Positions 52,691 through 62,930 are shown, numbered from the stretch's first letter. The stretch is 64,000 bases of DNA from Sphingomonadales bacterium (GCA_011088215.1 JAALKD010000008.1:1-64000), one strand, 5' to 3'. Notes: generated by a model not told the origin, from the sequence alone. Translations and numbers: made by a program.

Positions 52691-52881
52691 GAATTGAAAA
52701 ATGCGTTGGCTGCTGCCCGGCTGGACTGTTTGGCTTTTATCTCGATTTGGGTGCGCGAGATTTCGTCCTGAAGCCGCTCTATTCGTTCCTGCAGTTCGTC
52801 AGCACTGACAGTGGACAAGTCTTCCCTTTCCAGGTCAGTTAGTGGGCCGGTTTTCTTGCGCGGTGCATCGTCAAAATCCAT
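52687..52881 (-). CDS. DUF1192 family protein
   Basis: A 64-residue protein starting MDFDDAPRKKTGPLTDLERE, with a coiled coil (ELQERIERLQDEISRTQIEI) and ending ANAFFNS. DUF1192 is almost confined to alphaproteobacteria; its function is unknown. It is commonly found next to a quinone oxidoreductase and TrcR, as here. Confidence 0.88.
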   Translation of the reverse strand: MDFDDAPRKKTGPLTDLEREDLSTVSADELQERIERLQDEISRTQIEIKAKQSSRAAANAFFNS

Positions 52882-52986
52882 TTTTTCACCTGATAGGTTG
52901 GTTGATACTCATCCATGTGCCATTGGTACTTGTGATGGCTGAGGCATCTGGCATATTTGCCGCATCATAACCGTGAAAGGCATACG

Positions 52987-53964
52987 ATGAAAGCAATTGA
53001 AATAATCGAACCGGGCGGCGCTGATGTGCTGCAAATTTGCGACCGGCCTGACCCGGTGGCGGATGCGGGTCAACTTTTGATCAGGGTGAAAGCGGCGGGC
53101 ATCAACCGGCCTGATGTGGTTCAGCGCATGGGATTGTATCCTCCACCCCCGGGTGCATCGGATATTCCCGGGCTTGAGGTTGCGGGCGTGGTTGAAGCGC
53201 TGGGCAGCAGCGTATCGGGCTTTAGTGTCGGCGACAGTGTTTGCGCTCTGGTGCCGGGCGGGGGCTACGCCGAACTGTGCGTTGCGCCGGTTGAAACATG
53301 CTTGCCCGTGCCGGAAGGTTTTTCGTTTGTTCAGGCGGCAGCATTGCCGGTAACTTATTTTACCGTGTGGTCCAACCTGTTTGACCGCGCGGGCTTAGTG
53401 GCGGGCGAAACAGTGCTGGTTCACGGTGGGTCGTCGGGTATTGGCTCAACCGCAATCCAGTTAGCCAAAGCCGTAGGTACCAAAGTGATCACAACCGTCG
53501 GCAGCGAAAAGAAGTCTGATTTTTGCCGCACGCTCGGCGCTGATTTGGTGGTCAATTACCGCGAGCAAGACTTCGAATCTTGTGTGGCTGAATACACTGA
53601 CGGTGCGGGTGTGAATGTGGTGCTGGACATGGTCGGCGGCAGCTATATCGCCAAAAACATTCAGTGTCTCGCGCCGGATGGTAGGCATGTATCGATCGCT
53701 TTCCTGACCGGGCCGCAGGTTGAGATCAATATGCTACCAGTAATGCTGAAACGCTTGACCTTGACCGGCAGCACACTACGGCCCCGCGATAACGTTTTTA
53801 AGGGGGCGATTGCCGAAGCGTTGAAAGAAAATGTCTGGCCGCTACTGGCAAAAGGTGCAGTGAAACCAGTTATTGATACGGTTTTGCCATTGGCCGAAGC
53901 CAGTGTCGGACATGCGTTGATGGAGTCTAGCGGCCATATGGGCAAGATTATCCTCGAGATTTAG
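52987..53964 (+). CDS. NAD(P)H-quinone oxidoreductase, PIG3 type (zinc-independent MDR)
   Basis: NADPH-dependent reductase of 325 residues from the medium-chain family. Motifs: VKAAGINRPDVVQRMGLYPPPPG, the cofactor site VLVHGGSSGIGSTAIQLAKA and VVLDMVGG. No zinc ligands are present. ATG at 52987 has AAAGG 6 bases upstream. It detoxifies quinones or enals in relatives. It diverges from the DUF1192 gene and precedes trcR. Confidence 0.9.
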   Translation: MKAIEIIEPGGADVLQICDRPDPVADAGQLLIRVKAAGINRPDVVQRMGLYPPPPGASDIPGLEVAGVVEALGSSVSGFSVGDSVCALVPGGGYAELCVAPVETCLPVPEGFSFVQAAALPVTYFTVWSNLFDRAGLVAGETVLVHGGSSGIGSTAIQLAKAVGTKVITTVGSEKKSDFCRTLGADLVVNYREQDFESCVAEYTDGAGVNVVLDMVGGSYIAKNIQCLAPDGRHVSIAFLTGPQVEINMLPVMLKRLTLTGSTLRPRDNVFKGAIAEALKENVWPLLAKGAVKPVIDTVLPLAEASVGHALMESSGHMGKIILEI

Positions 53965-54179
53965 CCAAAAAACGACTGTAAATCGGTGAAACCGGAGTCT
54001 AAATCGACATAATAGGAGTTAAAGGCGCATTATTCGCGGTGACAGCCGCCTAATTTGTGGTAGTGTCGCGCTGTGAGAGAGATACCTCTCCACCCCTTTC
54101 AGGAAAATATAGTTCGCTGGGGGGCAGGCTGCGAAAGCAGTTCTGCGAATGGAGAAATTTGTAGTTTAGGAATTTTGCG

Positions 54180-54941
54180 ATGACACAACCATTAATGCCT
54201 ATGGCAACAGCAGTTTGGCTAGTGGATAATACCGTTCTGACATTCACTCAGATATCTGAATTTTGCGGCCTGCATGAATTGGAAATTCAGGGTATCGCCG
54301 ACGGCACCGTTGGTGCACATATTGTCGGCCAAGACCCAACAACCAGTGGCCAACTGGCGCAGTCTGAACTGGATAGATGTCAGGAAGACCCTTCGGCCAG
54401 GCTTGTTATTTCCGAGTATGATGTAAAGGCTGTGCCGCGCACAAAAGGTCCGCGCTATACACCTGTTTCCAAGCGTCAGGACAAGCCCGACGCCATCGCA
54501 TGGTTGGTGCGTAATCACCCGGAATTGACCGATCTGCAGATCAGCCGCCTTGTTGGTACAACCATGCCAACCATTCAGGCAATCCGAGAGCGGTCGCATT
54601 GGAATATTTCCAATATTCGCCCGCAAGACCCTGTTGGCGTAGGGTTATGCAAACAACTTGAGCTTGACGAGGCTGTACAAATTGCCGCGGTTAAACGTGA
54701 GAAAGCTGCTGCCAAGGCAGAGGCTGCCGCTGAAGCCAAGCGACCGTCCAGAGTAAAGGCCGCTGCAGCTGCTGAAGAAGTCGCCCCAGAGGTTGAAACG
54801 CCTGAGGCGGAAGCGATTGCCGAGCCTGAAGAAGCTGCTATTGAAGAGCCGGTTGTTACAGAAGAGCCCGCAGTCGCAGAAGATCAAGCGGCCACAGAAG
54901 GCCTAACGGACAGTGACGGCGAAGCCAAAACCGACGAATAA
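54180..54941 (+). CDS. trcR: Cell-cycle transcription regulator TrcR (DUF1013)
   Basis: A 253-residue regulator conserved in alphaproteobacteria. The first 160 residues are the DUF1013 domain (TAVWLVDNTVLTFTQISEFC, IAWLVRNHPELTDLQISRLV), which has helix-turn-helix character. The rest is an Ala/Glu-rich, disordered tail. An AGGA ribosome site lies 8 bases upstream. The 215-base upstream region contains one GANTC site (53995), the CcrM methylation motif. A terminator follows. Confidence 0.85.
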   Translation: MTQPLMPMATAVWLVDNTVLTFTQISEFCGLHELEIQGIADGTVGAHIVGQDPTTSGQLAQSELDRCQEDPSARLVISEYDVKAVPRTKGPRYTPVSKRQDKPDAIAWLVRNHPELTDLQISRLVGTTMPTIQAIRERSHWNISNIRPQDPVGVGLCKQLELDEAVQIAAVKREKAAAKAEAAAEAKRPSRVKAAAAAEEVAPEVETPEAEAIAEPEEAAIEEPVVTEEPAVAEDQAATEGLTDSDGEAKTDE

Positions 54942-54971
54942 GCGTGGTTGGTGACGTTAAAATAATTCAGC

Positions 54972-55005
54972 AAAAAAGCGCGGGCAAATGCCTCGCGCTT
55001 TTTTG
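54972..55005 (+). terminator. Terminator after trcR
   Basis: An 11-bp stem (54972-54982 with 54994-55004) ends in a T-run; the A-run on the other side makes it usable for the converging YdcH gene as well. Confidence 0.9.
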
Positions 55006-55029
55006 TTAGATCATCAAATGAAAATCTGG

Positions 55030-55200
55030 CTAATGTCGCAGGTCCAAACGGACCATTTCTTCTTTAAGTCGGAGCTTTTGCTTCTTCAGGTCCATGAGCT
55101 TTATCGCGTCAGGTTGCGGTCGTAATTCTTCGCGAGCGATAACGTCCTCAATTTCAGCATGTTTTTGGTTCAATGTGGCAACATGCACATCTAAGCTCAT
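55030..55200 (-). CDS. YdcH/DUF465 small protein, copy 1 (56 aa)
   Basis: A 56-residue coiled-coil protein reading MSLDVHVATLNQKHAEIEDV ... KLMDLKKQKLRLKEEMVRL, the DUF465 pattern. A GGAG ribosome site is 8 bases upstream. It is shorter than the second YdcH-like protein at 56018. The function of the family is unknown. Confidence 0.8.
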   Translation of the reverse strand: MSLDVHVATLNQKHAEIEDVIAREELRPQPDAIKLMDLKKQKLRLKEEMVRLDLRH

Positions 55201-55393
55201 ACCTTTATCTCCTTCTTCATTTTGTTACCCTCACATTTCATCATTTATGAAAGCCAGAGTCACGGAAAGAATTTGAGTTTAAAGTTTCATTTATATCATC
55301 GGGGTTTAGAGCCATCTTAAAACAGCCAGGTATTTTTCGCAGCGACGTAATTATATAGACTCGTGTAGTTGGCTTTAATTACGTCGTCAAAAT

Positions 55394-55858
55394 TTACCCA
55401 CGTTGCTGCGTAGCCCAAGTTTGAACTTCGTCCAGCGGAAATGGTTTTTGGGCGGCGTAAGCAATAAGGTTCACTGGGCAAGAAAAAGATCGTCCACTCT
55501 CCAAAGCCGAAGGTTGATTAAGGCAGGCAATAAGCGCTCGCTGCTCGTTTCTTTCTTCGGCTAATTCCCTCGCCAGCGCCGCCTGGTACGATGTGTCTGT
55601 TTTTTTCATTGCCGTACGCTTGGCTCTCAGCGGGGCCAATCGGCTTTTTTGCCAATGGTCGGATATCCGAACTAGCTCGCGCAAAGTATTTTCGGCGATT
55701 ACAAGCTGTTGGCAGTCCAGCCAGTGGCACAACAGCAGCAAATTGATATCGACACTGTGGCCGTTTTGCAGTGCGAGGCATCGTTCTTTCACGCCGTCCA
55801 ACCCATATTGATCCGCTGCAAATTCCCAAAATTCATCTGGGGCAAACATTGGTGTCAT
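55394..55858 (-). CDS. TIGR02444 family protein
   Basis: Soluble 154-residue protein of unknown function. The family region FWEFAADQYGLDGVKERCLA and LLLLCHWLDCQQL is at the N-terminus, with a helical basic section in the middle. ATG at 55858 has AAGGG 8 bases upstream; a longer frame begins at 55915. It lies between two YdcH genes, of which one (56018) diverges. Confidence 0.82.
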   Translation of the reverse strand: MTPMFAPDEFWEFAADQYGLDGVKERCLALQNGHSVDINLLLLCHWLDCQQLVIAENTLRELVRISDHWQKSRLAPLRAKRTAMKKTDTSYQAALARELAEERNEQRALIACLNQPSALESGRSFSCPVNLIAYAAQKPFPLDEVQTWATQQRG

Positions 55859-56017
55859 GCCGGTTGCCCTTGTTTGCAAATGTTTGTTTTGAACAACATG
55901 AATTGGTCTTTCCATTTAGTTTGTTGCATCAAAGGATTCAATTTAATTTAGTTTTGTAAAACAGCGGCCTCAGGGTAAAATGATACCATCAGGTGGATGT
56001 CCAACCAAAGGTGAAAA

Positions 56018-56215
56018 ATGGACGAAGATGCCGTTCGTGCAAGACTTGCAGCCGTGAAAGAAGAACACGGTGACCTGGATGCTGCCATCAAGGCGGTCCA
56101 GTCTGCCGGTGTGTTTGATCTGTTGCAGGTTCAGCGGCTAAAAAAGCGCAAGTTGTCGCTCAAGGATGAAATTACCAAACTTGAGGGGCTGTTGTTGCCG
56201 GATATTATTGCCTAG
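56018..56215 (+). CDS. YdcH/DUF465 small protein, copy 2 (65 aa)
   Basis: A 65-residue coiled-coil protein reading MDEDAVRARLAAVKEEHGDL and ending KLEGLLLPDIIA, with the DUF465 core LQVQRLKKRKLSLKDEI. It diverges from TIGR02444 and converges on the GGDEF gene. Confidence 0.82.
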   Translation: MDEDAVRARLAAVKEEHGDLDAAIKAVQSAGVFDLLQVQRLKKRKLSLKDEITKLEGLLLPDIIA

Positions 56216-56266
56216 GGCGTCGGCCCTTGGAACTGTGAGGAACTTTGGTGAGCGGGTTTTCAGCGG

Positions 56267-57007
56267 TCAGCGGGCGTTGTCTTCGCCCTTCATGTCGCGT
56301 TTGTTTTCATACATCGCTTTGTCCGCTTTATCGAGCGCGTCGTCGGGTTTATCGCCCGAACGGAAGGTATAGGTTCCAAAAGCAAGGCTCATGTTCAGTG
56401 TGTCGCCGTCCAGCTCCAGCGTATTGTCCGAAATAATCTTTGCCAGCGAAGCGGCTTTTTCAGCACCAATTTTTTCATCGGCTTGGGCCAGAATAACACC
56501 GAATTCGTCGCCGCCCAACCGGCCAATCACGTCGGTTGTCCGCACATTGTCTGCCAGTAGTCGCGCGATGTGAAAAAGCGCTTTGTCACCTGCATCATGG
56601 CCGTATTTGTCATTGATATTCTTCATGTCATTGAGGTCAATGAACATCAGCGTGGAGGGGGTGCCGTACCGCTCGGCAAAAGAAATCATCCGGCTTAGTT
56701 CGCGCACAAACGCCCGGCGGTTGGGTATTGGCAGCAGCGCATCGGTATCGGCAACATCTTCCATCTGGCGCAGGCGCCGGTTGGTGTTGTCCAATTCTTG
56801 GCGCAGGCTGTCAACTTCCCGCATCAAAGACATAATGGCACTTTGAACCCGTTCGGTCATTTCCTCTGGCGGAATGCCCAAAACCTCCACTGTGTCATCA
56901 ATCTTTCGAACAGCAGATGTGTCACCTGCCGAGCCAGTTTTGCTGGTGCGGCGCGCTGGACTTGTTGGCGCGGTTCTCACGACTCCTGGCGTACTGGAGA
57001 CTTTCAT
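56267..57007 (-). CDS. Diguanylate cyclase (GGDEF)
   Basis: Cytoplasmic c-di-GMP synthase of 246 residues. The GGDEF site is intact, preceded by an inhibitory I-site RTTD five residues upstream (RTTDVIGRLGGDEF). N-terminal 70 residues are Ser/Thr/Pro-rich and a coiled coil (SLRQELDNTNRRLRQME) precedes the catalytic domain. No sensor domain is visible, so control is probably by dimerisation through the coil and by product inhibition. ATG at 57007 has AGGA upstream. Confidence 0.93.
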   Translation of the reverse strand: MKVSSTPGVVRTAPTSPARRTSKTGSAGDTSAVRKIDDTVEVLGIPPEEMTERVQSAIMSLMREVDSLRQELDNTNRRLRQMEDVADTDALLPIPNRRAFVRELSRMISFAERYGTPSTLMFIDLNDMKNINDKYGHDAGDKALFHIARLLADNVRTTDVIGRLGGDEFGVILAQADEKIGAEKAASLAKIISDNTLELDGDTLNMSLAFGTYTFRSGDKPDDALDKADKAMYENKRDMKGEDNAR

Positions 57008-57158
57008 CCCAATTCCTGTCAATTCCAATAGCTATCAGTATATAACTGAATACCTTGTATCATTATTAGTATTAATGAACTGTTGCCATCAAGCTAATCC
57101 TGCTTGAGCATCGCAAACCGGTCCAGACGGGCATCTCCAGCTTGCATTCGAAAGGCCC

Positions 57159-57713
57159 GTGTCTATAATGCGCGCTTCTGCAGAACAGGGGCCCCAAGGG
57201 CCAAAATATGGGATATTTGCCGTGCCGAATGCAGCGCCTTCCGTAGGGATTATTATGGGCAGTCAATCAGACTGGCCAACCATGAAACATGCGGCAGATG
57301 TGCTGGATGCGCTGGGTGTCGGTTACGAGACAAAAATTGTCTCCGCTCACCGAACACCTGATCGACTATATGATTATGCCAAAGGGGCTAAAGCCAAGGG
57401 TTTGAAATGCATTATCGCGGGCGCGGGCGGCGCGGCGCACTTGCCGGGAATGGCTGCTGCTATGACACCTCTGCCAGTGTTTGGTGTGCCAGTTCAATCC
57501 AGTATGCTATCAGGCAAGGATAGTTTGCTTTCAATCGTGCAGATGCCCGGCGGTGTGCCGGTTGGAACGCTGGCTATTGGTAATGCGGGCGCTAAAAACG
57601 CCGGCTTACTGGCGGCGGCGGTTTTGGCGCTTATGGACGATGCGCTTGCAGCCCGCCTCGATGATTGGCGCGCAGCACAAACAGCAAGTGTCGCTGAAGA
57701 ACCGGTAAAATAA
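57159..57713 (+). CDS. purE: N5-carboxyaminoimidazole ribonucleotide mutase (PurE)
   Basis: Purine biosynthesis step using N5-CAIR. The core is recognised by [36 protein letters not shown] and the active-site [34 protein letters not shown]. The product as given is 184 residues; about 20 N-terminal residues precede the family core and the start (GTG 57159 or ATG 57168) is not certain. It is followed by purK after 27 bases. Confidence 0.95.
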   Translation: MSIMRASAEQGPQGPKYGIFAVPNAAPSVGIIMGSQSDWPTMKHAADVLDALGVGYETKIVSAHRTPDRLYDYAKGAKAKGLKCIIAGAGGAAHLPGMAAAMTPLPVFGVPVQSSMLSGKDSLLSIVQMPGGVPVGTLAIGNAGAKNAGLLAAAVLALMDDALAARLDDWRAAQTASVAEEPVK

Positions 57714-57740
57714 CTGCAATAGTGCAAGCGGGGGCCTGCC

Positions 57741-58817
57741 ATGACACGTATTAATCCGGGCGGTACAATCGGAATTCTAGGCGGTGGCCAGCTTGGGCGC
57801 ATGCTGGCACTGGCGGCAGCTAATCTTGGCTATCGCTGCCATATTTATTGTCCGGAAGAAAACAGCCCGGCGTTTCAGGTTGCCGACAAAGTAACAGTTG
57901 CGCCCTACACCAGCGAAGAGGCACTGACCGACTTCGCCCGTTCAGTGGATGTGGCAACATACGAATTTGAGAATGTTCCTGCGCAAACCGCCGATATCGT
58001 TTCAAAAAACACCCTACTTCGACCCGGCGCGCGCGCGTTAATGGTCAGTCAGGACCGATTAACCGAAAAGGAATTTTTGGCGGATTCCGGGGTTAAAACC
58101 GCGCCTTATCAGGCATTCCATACTGCAGCGGAACTGAAAGAAGCTTTTAAGGCGATTGGGCGTCCGTCGGTGGCCAAAACCAGGCGATTTGGCTATGACG
58201 GCAAGGGCCAGCAGCTGGTTAAAAGCTCAAAAGACCTGGATAAGGTGCTTTCGGTTACCGGCAACACGCCCGCAATCTTGGAGGGGTTTGTCAATTTTGA
58301 CCGGGAAATCAGTGTGGTTGTTGCCCGCAGCGCATCCGGTGACGTGGCGGCCTATCCAGTCAGTGAAAATGTTCATACCAACCATATCCTTGATCTCACT
58401 ACTGTGCCGGCCAAAGTAAGTGACATGGTGGAGGCCAAAGCCAAAGTGATTGCGGCCAAAGTTGCCAACGCGCTTGAATATGTGGGCGTGATGACGGTTG
58501 AAATGTTCGTCAGCGACGCGGATAGCAAGATTATAGCCAACGAGATTGCACCAAGGGTGCATAATTCCGGTCACTGGACCATGGACGGTGCAGCCACCAG
58601 CCAGTTTGAGCAGCATATCCGCGCCATTTGCGATCTTCCGCTAGGCGCAACCAATGCGCGCGGTATCATTCGGATGAAAAACTTGCTGGGTGATGATATT
58701 ATCGACAGCGAGCAATATTTGGCGGACCCAAAAGCCAGTTTTCATCATTACGGAAAGTCCGATCCGCGCCCGGGCCGGAAAATGGGCCATGTTACATGGG
58801 TTGATACAGACGATTAG
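57741..58817 (+). CDS. purK: N5-carboxyaminoimidazole ribonucleotide synthase (PurK)
   Basis: ATP-grasp enzyme of 358 residues, acting just before PurE. Motifs: GTIGILGGGQLGRMLALAA at the N-terminus, the ATP-grasp RRFGYDGKGQQLV, and the metal/phosphate site ANEIAPRVHNSGHWT. purE-purK are co-transcribed. Confidence 0.96.
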   Translation: MTRINPGGTIGILGGGQLGRMLALAAANLGYRCHIYCPEENSPAFQVADKVTVAPYTSEEALTDFARSVDVATYEFENVPAQTADIVSKNTLLRPGARALMVSQDRLTEKEFLADSGVKTAPYQAFHTAAELKEAFKAIGRPSVAKTRRFGYDGKGQQLVKSSKDLDKVLSVTGNTPAILEGFVNFDREISVVVARSASGDVAAYPVSENVHTNHILDLTTVPAKVSDMVEAKAKVIAAKVANALEYVGVMTVEMFVSDADSKIIANEIAPRVHNSGHWTMDGAATSQFEQHIRAICDLPLGATNARGIIRMKNLLGDDIIDSEQYLADPKASFHHYGKSDPRPGRKMGHVTWVDTDD

Positions 58818-58819
58818 CA

Positions 58820-59479
58820 CTAGCGCTTTAGAATCCAAGTGGCCCAGTCTGCTTCGACGGTAAAGCCGTGCTTCTCTGCGAATTCATTCACGACCGTGCG
58901 CATGGGATAGCCGTGGGCCCGGTTCCAGTGCCAGTCATCGCCCGTAATATGGGCGTTTGGCCATAGTTTGTGGCTTACTTCCAGTTCATCAGTTTTTTTG
59001 TCGCAGTCGATATAGACAATGTCAGGCTCGAAGCCTTTGTCTTTCAGCTCATACAGCATATTGGGCGACAAGCCGCGCACCGGGACGAACCTGTCCCTGA
59101 ATTCTACCACATTGGCTAGTGCGGTGGCGTAGGGGCTGTTTTTGGTAATGTCTGCCAGCATTTGCTGTTGGACCGTCGGATCGGGGTATTTGCGGGTCAG
59201 GTTGGGGCGGCCAATATAGCGCGCCACCTGATCAATCAGCCCGTCGTCCCAAGGGTCGATACCAACGAGTTTAAGGTTCGGGTGGTTTGATAGCCAACGC
59301 CGCGCCGACGCGCATAGGAAACACCCGATTTCTAGCATGGTGCCTGCGCCTGATTCGCTGATAACGCGGTCAATCAATTCGCGCCCACCACCACCGAGCG
59401 TATAGTTCCACGGTGGGACGCCTGTTAGGTCCGGCCAGTCGCATTCACCGTGAATTTGATTGAAGGCGACTTGGCTCAT
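58820..59479 (-). CDS. Class I SAM-dependent methyltransferase-like protein
   Basis: A 219-residue Rossmann-fold protein with motif I TMLEIGCFLCASARRWL, an acidic end of strand 2 (GIDPWDD) and a strand-4 motif DIVYIDCDKKTDELEV. The final region GDDWHWNRAHGYP suggests metal or substrate binding as in Methyltransf_24 proteins. It begins 18 bases after fsa. The substrate is unknown; it is only distantly like the methyltransferase in the 29.8-kb insertion. Confidence 0.78.
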   Translation of the reverse strand: MSQVAFNQIHGECDWPDLTGVPPWNYTLGGGGRELIDRVISESGAGTMLEIGCFLCASARRWLSNHPNLKLVGIDPWDDGLIDQVARYIGRPNLTRKYPDPTVQQQMLADITKNSPYATALANVVEFRDRFVPVRGLSPNMLYELKDKGFEPDIVYIDCDKKTDELEVSHKLWPNAHITGDDWHWNRAHGYPMRTVVNEFAEKHGFTVEADWATWILKR

Positions 59480-59497
59480 TCGACAATAGATCGCTAG

Positions 59498-60151
59498 TTA
59501 AAGGATGGAAAAACCGGTCGCCGCCCAGTCTTTATCAAACCCGGCAAGGCCGCTAGCCGTCAGCGGGTGGTTGAACAGTTTTTTCATCACATCCCACGGA
59601 AAAGTTGCAACATCAGCGCCGATGCGCGCACTTTCCAGTACGTGCACCGGGTGGCGCACAGATGCCACCAGAATTTCAGTATCAAAGTCGTAATTGTCGT
59701 AAATGGTGCGGATGTCTTCGATCAGTTCCATACCATCAAAGCCCACGTCGTCATGACGACCAACAAACGGCGAGATAAAGCTGGCACCGGCTTTTGCTGC
59801 CAGTAAAGCCTGATTGGCCGAGAAACACAGGGTCACATTGACCATGATGCCTTCTGCGCGCAGCGCCTTACAGGTTTTAAGGCCGTCCAACGTCAAGGGA
59901 ACTTTTACCGCAATATTGTCGGCGATCTTGGCGCACTTCAGGCCTTCTTTGAGCATAGTTTCATGGTCATGCGCGACCGTTTCAGCCGACACCGGACCGT
60001 CAACTTCTGCCGCAATTTCCGCGATAACCTCAAAAAACTCCCTGCCCGCTTTTTTAATTAATGACGGGTTGGTGGTGACGCCGTCCAGAAGGCCAGTTGC
60101 ATTGGCTTCGCGAATCTCGTCGATGTTGGCGGTGTCGAGAAAGAATTTCAT
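59498..60151 (-). CDS. fsa: Transaldolase / fructose-6-phosphate aldolase (TalC type)
   Basis: Short-type transaldolase of 217 residues. N-terminal [25 protein letters not shown], the Schiff-base Lys in NIAVKVPLT, and [11 protein letters not shown] are intact. It closes the pentose-phosphate set together with tkt. AAGGAG precedes the ATG. Whether it acts as transaldolase or aldolase cannot be told from sequence. Confidence 0.93.
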   Translation of the reverse strand: MKFFLDTANIDEIREANATGLLDGVTTNPSLIKKAGREFFEVIAEIAAEVDGPVSAETVAHDHETMLKEGLKCAKIADNIAVKVPLTLDGLKTCKALRAEGIMVNVTLCFSANQALLAAKAGASFISPFVGRHDDVGFDGMELIEDIRTIYDNYDFDTEILVASVRHPVHVLESARIGADVATFPWDVMKKLFNHPLTASGLAGFDKDWAATGFSIL

Positions 60152-60376
60152 GGTGGCGCTCCTTGGGTCGCTTTAACTGAGATCGCTATAAGCGGTATGA
60201 ATATGGTTGAACCTGCAAGCTTTATAAATGCGCAAGCGGGGTCTGCCTAGCCAAGAATGTTGCATTGGCCAATATTTTTAGCGAAACAGCCTTGATGGGT
60301 GATTGCGGTTGCGGCGGTGGCTTCTTATGCTGCGACGCGTAAAGCACTTTCAACCGCAACAGGACATCATGCTTAA

Positions 60377-62596
60377 ATGGGGCAGGCCATTCTGGATTTA
60401 AATGACAGTAACCCGGCGCCCGCCCGTGTTCGGGTGTTGCTGCCATTGCCGCTGAAAGGTGTGCTTGATTACCGGTTGCCGCCGGGCGAGACCGTGCCGC
60501 CGCGGGGCACTATCGTTCAGGTGCCGTTGTCTGGCCGGTCTGCTGTGGGCGTTGTTTGGGACGATGACAACCAGAGCGGCGACAAACAACTTCCGCTGGA
60601 GAAACTGAAACCCGTCGAGAAAATTCTGCCATTGCCGCTGATGGCTGACGACCTGCGAAAGTTCATTGATTGGGTCGCAGCCTATACGCTGTCCTCAGCC
60701 GGGGCGGTGCTACGTATGGCGCTTTCATCGCCGGCGGCGCTGGCCGAAGTGCCGGTGCGAACACACTATATAAAGGGTGATGTGCCTGAGGGTCTTCGAA
60801 TAACCACAGCACGGCAATCAGTGCTGGACTGCGCTGGGGGCACTCCTTCAACGGGTCCTGAACTGGCCGAGCGAGCAGGCGTGTCTGCCGTTGTTGTTTC
60901 AGGTCTTGCCAAAACAGGCGCGCTGCAGACTATCGAGATATCGGTTGACCGGCCTTTCAGTTTGCCGGACGTTAGCCTTGAAGGGCCTGCATTATCAGGC
61001 GAGCAACAGGTGGCATCACAGGCGATTCGAGATTGTGTTTGGGAAGGCGGCTTCAAACCTTTTCTTCTGGATGGCATCACAGGCTCAGGTAAAACCGAAG
61101 TCTATTTTGAAGGCCTTATTGAAGCGTTGAAAGAAGACGGTACCCAGGTTTTGGTGCTGGTACCTGAAATCGCGTTGACATCACAGTGGTTAACACGGTT
61201 TGAAACCCGGTTTGGCACCCGCCCGGTGGTGTGGCATTCGGATATTGGAATTGCAGCGCGCAGGCGGGCATGGCGGGCGGTGGCAAGCGGGCAAGCCCGA
61301 GTTGTGGTCGGTGCGCGTTCGGCCTTGTTTTTGCCGTTTAAGAAGCTAGCTTTCATTACAGTTGACGAGGAGCACGACCCTTCATTCAAACAGGAAGAGG
61401 GGGTTTTGTATCATGCCCGCGATATGGCGATTGTGCGGGCAAAGCTTGCGGGCTGTCCAATTGTGTTGGCCAGTGCAACGCCTTCGCTGGAAACGTTGGT
61501 GAATGCGGACAGCGGCAAATATCAAAAACTTGTGTTGCGAGAGCGCTTCGGCGCTGCGGTGCTCCCGGCTATGAAGGCGGTAGATTTGCGCGCCGATGCG
61601 CCGTCAGCAGGTCAGTGGCTTGCGCCGCCGTTGGTGGCCGCGATGAAAGATACGATCGCAAACGGCGAACAAGTGATGCTGTTTTTGAACCGGCGCGGTT
61701 ATGCACCGCTGACACTGTGTCGTACTTGCGGGCACAGGATTGAGTGCCCCAGCTGCTCTACTTGGCTGGTAGAGCATCGCTTCCGCAAAGAATTGCAATG
61801 TCACCAATGCGGTTTTGTCAGGCCGTCTCCGGAAATGTGTCCCGAGTGCGAATCGAAGGACAGTCTTGTGGCGTGCGGCCCGGGCGTGGAGCGCTTATTT
61901 GAAGAAGTATCCAGCGAATTCGGCGACGCTCGTATCGCGGTGATGACCAGCGACACGATGACCAACCCGCGGCAAACAGCTGCGATGGTCGAGCAGATCG
62001 CCAGTGGCCTTCTGGACATTGTTATTGGCACTCAGATTGTGACCAAAGGCTATCATTTCCCCAACTTGACCCTCGTGGGCGTTATTGATGCTGATCTGGG
62101 CCTTCGCGGCGGAGACCTGAGGGCGGGCGAGCGCACGTACCAGCAACTGGTGCAAGTGGCAGGCCGTGCAGGTCGGGCCGACAAGCCGGGAACAGTGTAT
62201 TTGCAAACCTACGAGCCGGAGCATCCGGTAGTGCAGGCGCTTCTTTCCGGTGACGGTGAAACTTTCATGAAGGCGGAGCAAGAAGCCCGGGCGAGATATC
62301 AGATGCCACCGTTTGGTCAGCTTACGTCGCTTATTCTATCGGGCGCCGATATGGCGGCGGTCGTTGATCAGGGCCGATTGCTGGCGACGAGCGCGCCGGG
62401 CACCGCGGACATTGCTTTCATGGGGCCAGCGCCTGCGCCGCTTTCCCGGGTGCGTGGTCTGCACCGGGTCCGGCTATTGGTGCACAGTAAAAAACGCGGC
62501 GGCCTTCAACCGGTGGTGCGCAACTGGGTGCAAAACACGCGGCAGATAAAAGGCGTCAGGATCAAGATTGATATCGACCCTTATAGCTTTTTGTAG
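60377..62596 (+). CDS. priA: Primosomal helicase PriA
   Basis: Superfamily 2 helicase of 739 residues that restarts replication forks. Walker A GITGSGKTEVY, DEEH box (VDEEHDPSFKQEEG), the zinc-binding eight cysteines (CRTCGHRIECPSC, CHQCGF, CPECES) and the helicase C-terminal motifs QIVTKGYHFPNLTLV, QVAGRAGRADKPG are all present. N-terminal 3'-end-binding domain starts VRVLLPLPLKGVLDYRLP. It diverges from fsa. Confidence 0.95.
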   Translation: MGQAILDLNDSNPAPARVRVLLPLPLKGVLDYRLPPGETVPPRGTIVQVPLSGRSAVGVVWDDDNQSGDKQLPLEKLKPVEKILPLPLMADDLRKFIDWVAAYTLSSAGAVLRMALSSPAALAEVPVRTHYIKGDVPEGLRITTARQSVLDCAGGTPSTGPELAERAGVSAVVVSGLAKTGALQTIEISVDRPFSLPDVSLEGPALSGEQQVASQAIRDCVWEGGFKPFLLDGITGSGKTEVYFEGLIEALKEDGTQVLVLVPEIALTSQWLTRFETRFGTRPVVWHSDIGIAARRRAWRAVASGQARVVVGARSALFLPFKKLAFITVDEEHDPSFKQEEGVLYHARDMAIVRAKLAGCPIVLASATPSLETLVNADSGKYQKLVLRERFGAAVLPAMKAVDLRADAPSAGQWLAPPLVAAMKDTIANGEQVMLFLNRRGYAPLTLCRTCGHRIECPSCSTWLVEHRFRKELQCHQCGFVRPSPEMCPECESKDSLVACGPGVERLFEEVSSEFGDARIAVMTSDTMTNPRQTAAMVEQIASGLLDIVIGTQIVTKGYHFPNLTLVGVIDADLGLRGGDLRAGERTYQQLVQVAGRAGRADKPGTVYLQTYEPEHPVVQALLSGDGETFMKAEQEARARYQMPPFGQLTSLILSGADMAAVVDQGRLLATSAPGTADIAFMGPAPAPLSRVRGLHRVRLLVHSKKRGGLQPVVRNWVQNTRQIKGVRIKIDIDPYSFL

Positions 62597-62930
62597 CTTT
62601 TGTCCGGTTACGGGAGTTATTCAGTATTTCCCTTTGTTTTGGCCCTTGTTTTTCTGACGATTTACCCCAATTAAACAATGCAGAATTTCTGTGGTTCAGG
62701 CGGCCCAAAAGCCCCGGATAGCAAAGATTTTGGATTCTCTCGATTTGTCGGGTTGCAAGCCATAAATCTCTATGCTAGAGGGAGCACGCATTTGGTCTGG
62801 TCAGCGCCAAATAGGGGCGAATTCGTCCAGATTGAAGCGACCAACAATTTGAGCGTGAGCGCGGTCTTTTTTGGAATGCCTCACATAGTCGAACCATTAG
62901 GTTCAGCGATTATTTCAGGGGACTTCGTTC
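62597..62930. other. Intergenic region before the ATP synthase operon
   Basis: No gene could be supported in these 334 bases. A frame running from 62678 into atpH has no protein-like features. The region is expected to hold the atp promoter, but I could not assign -35 and -10 elements with good spacing. Confidence 0.4.
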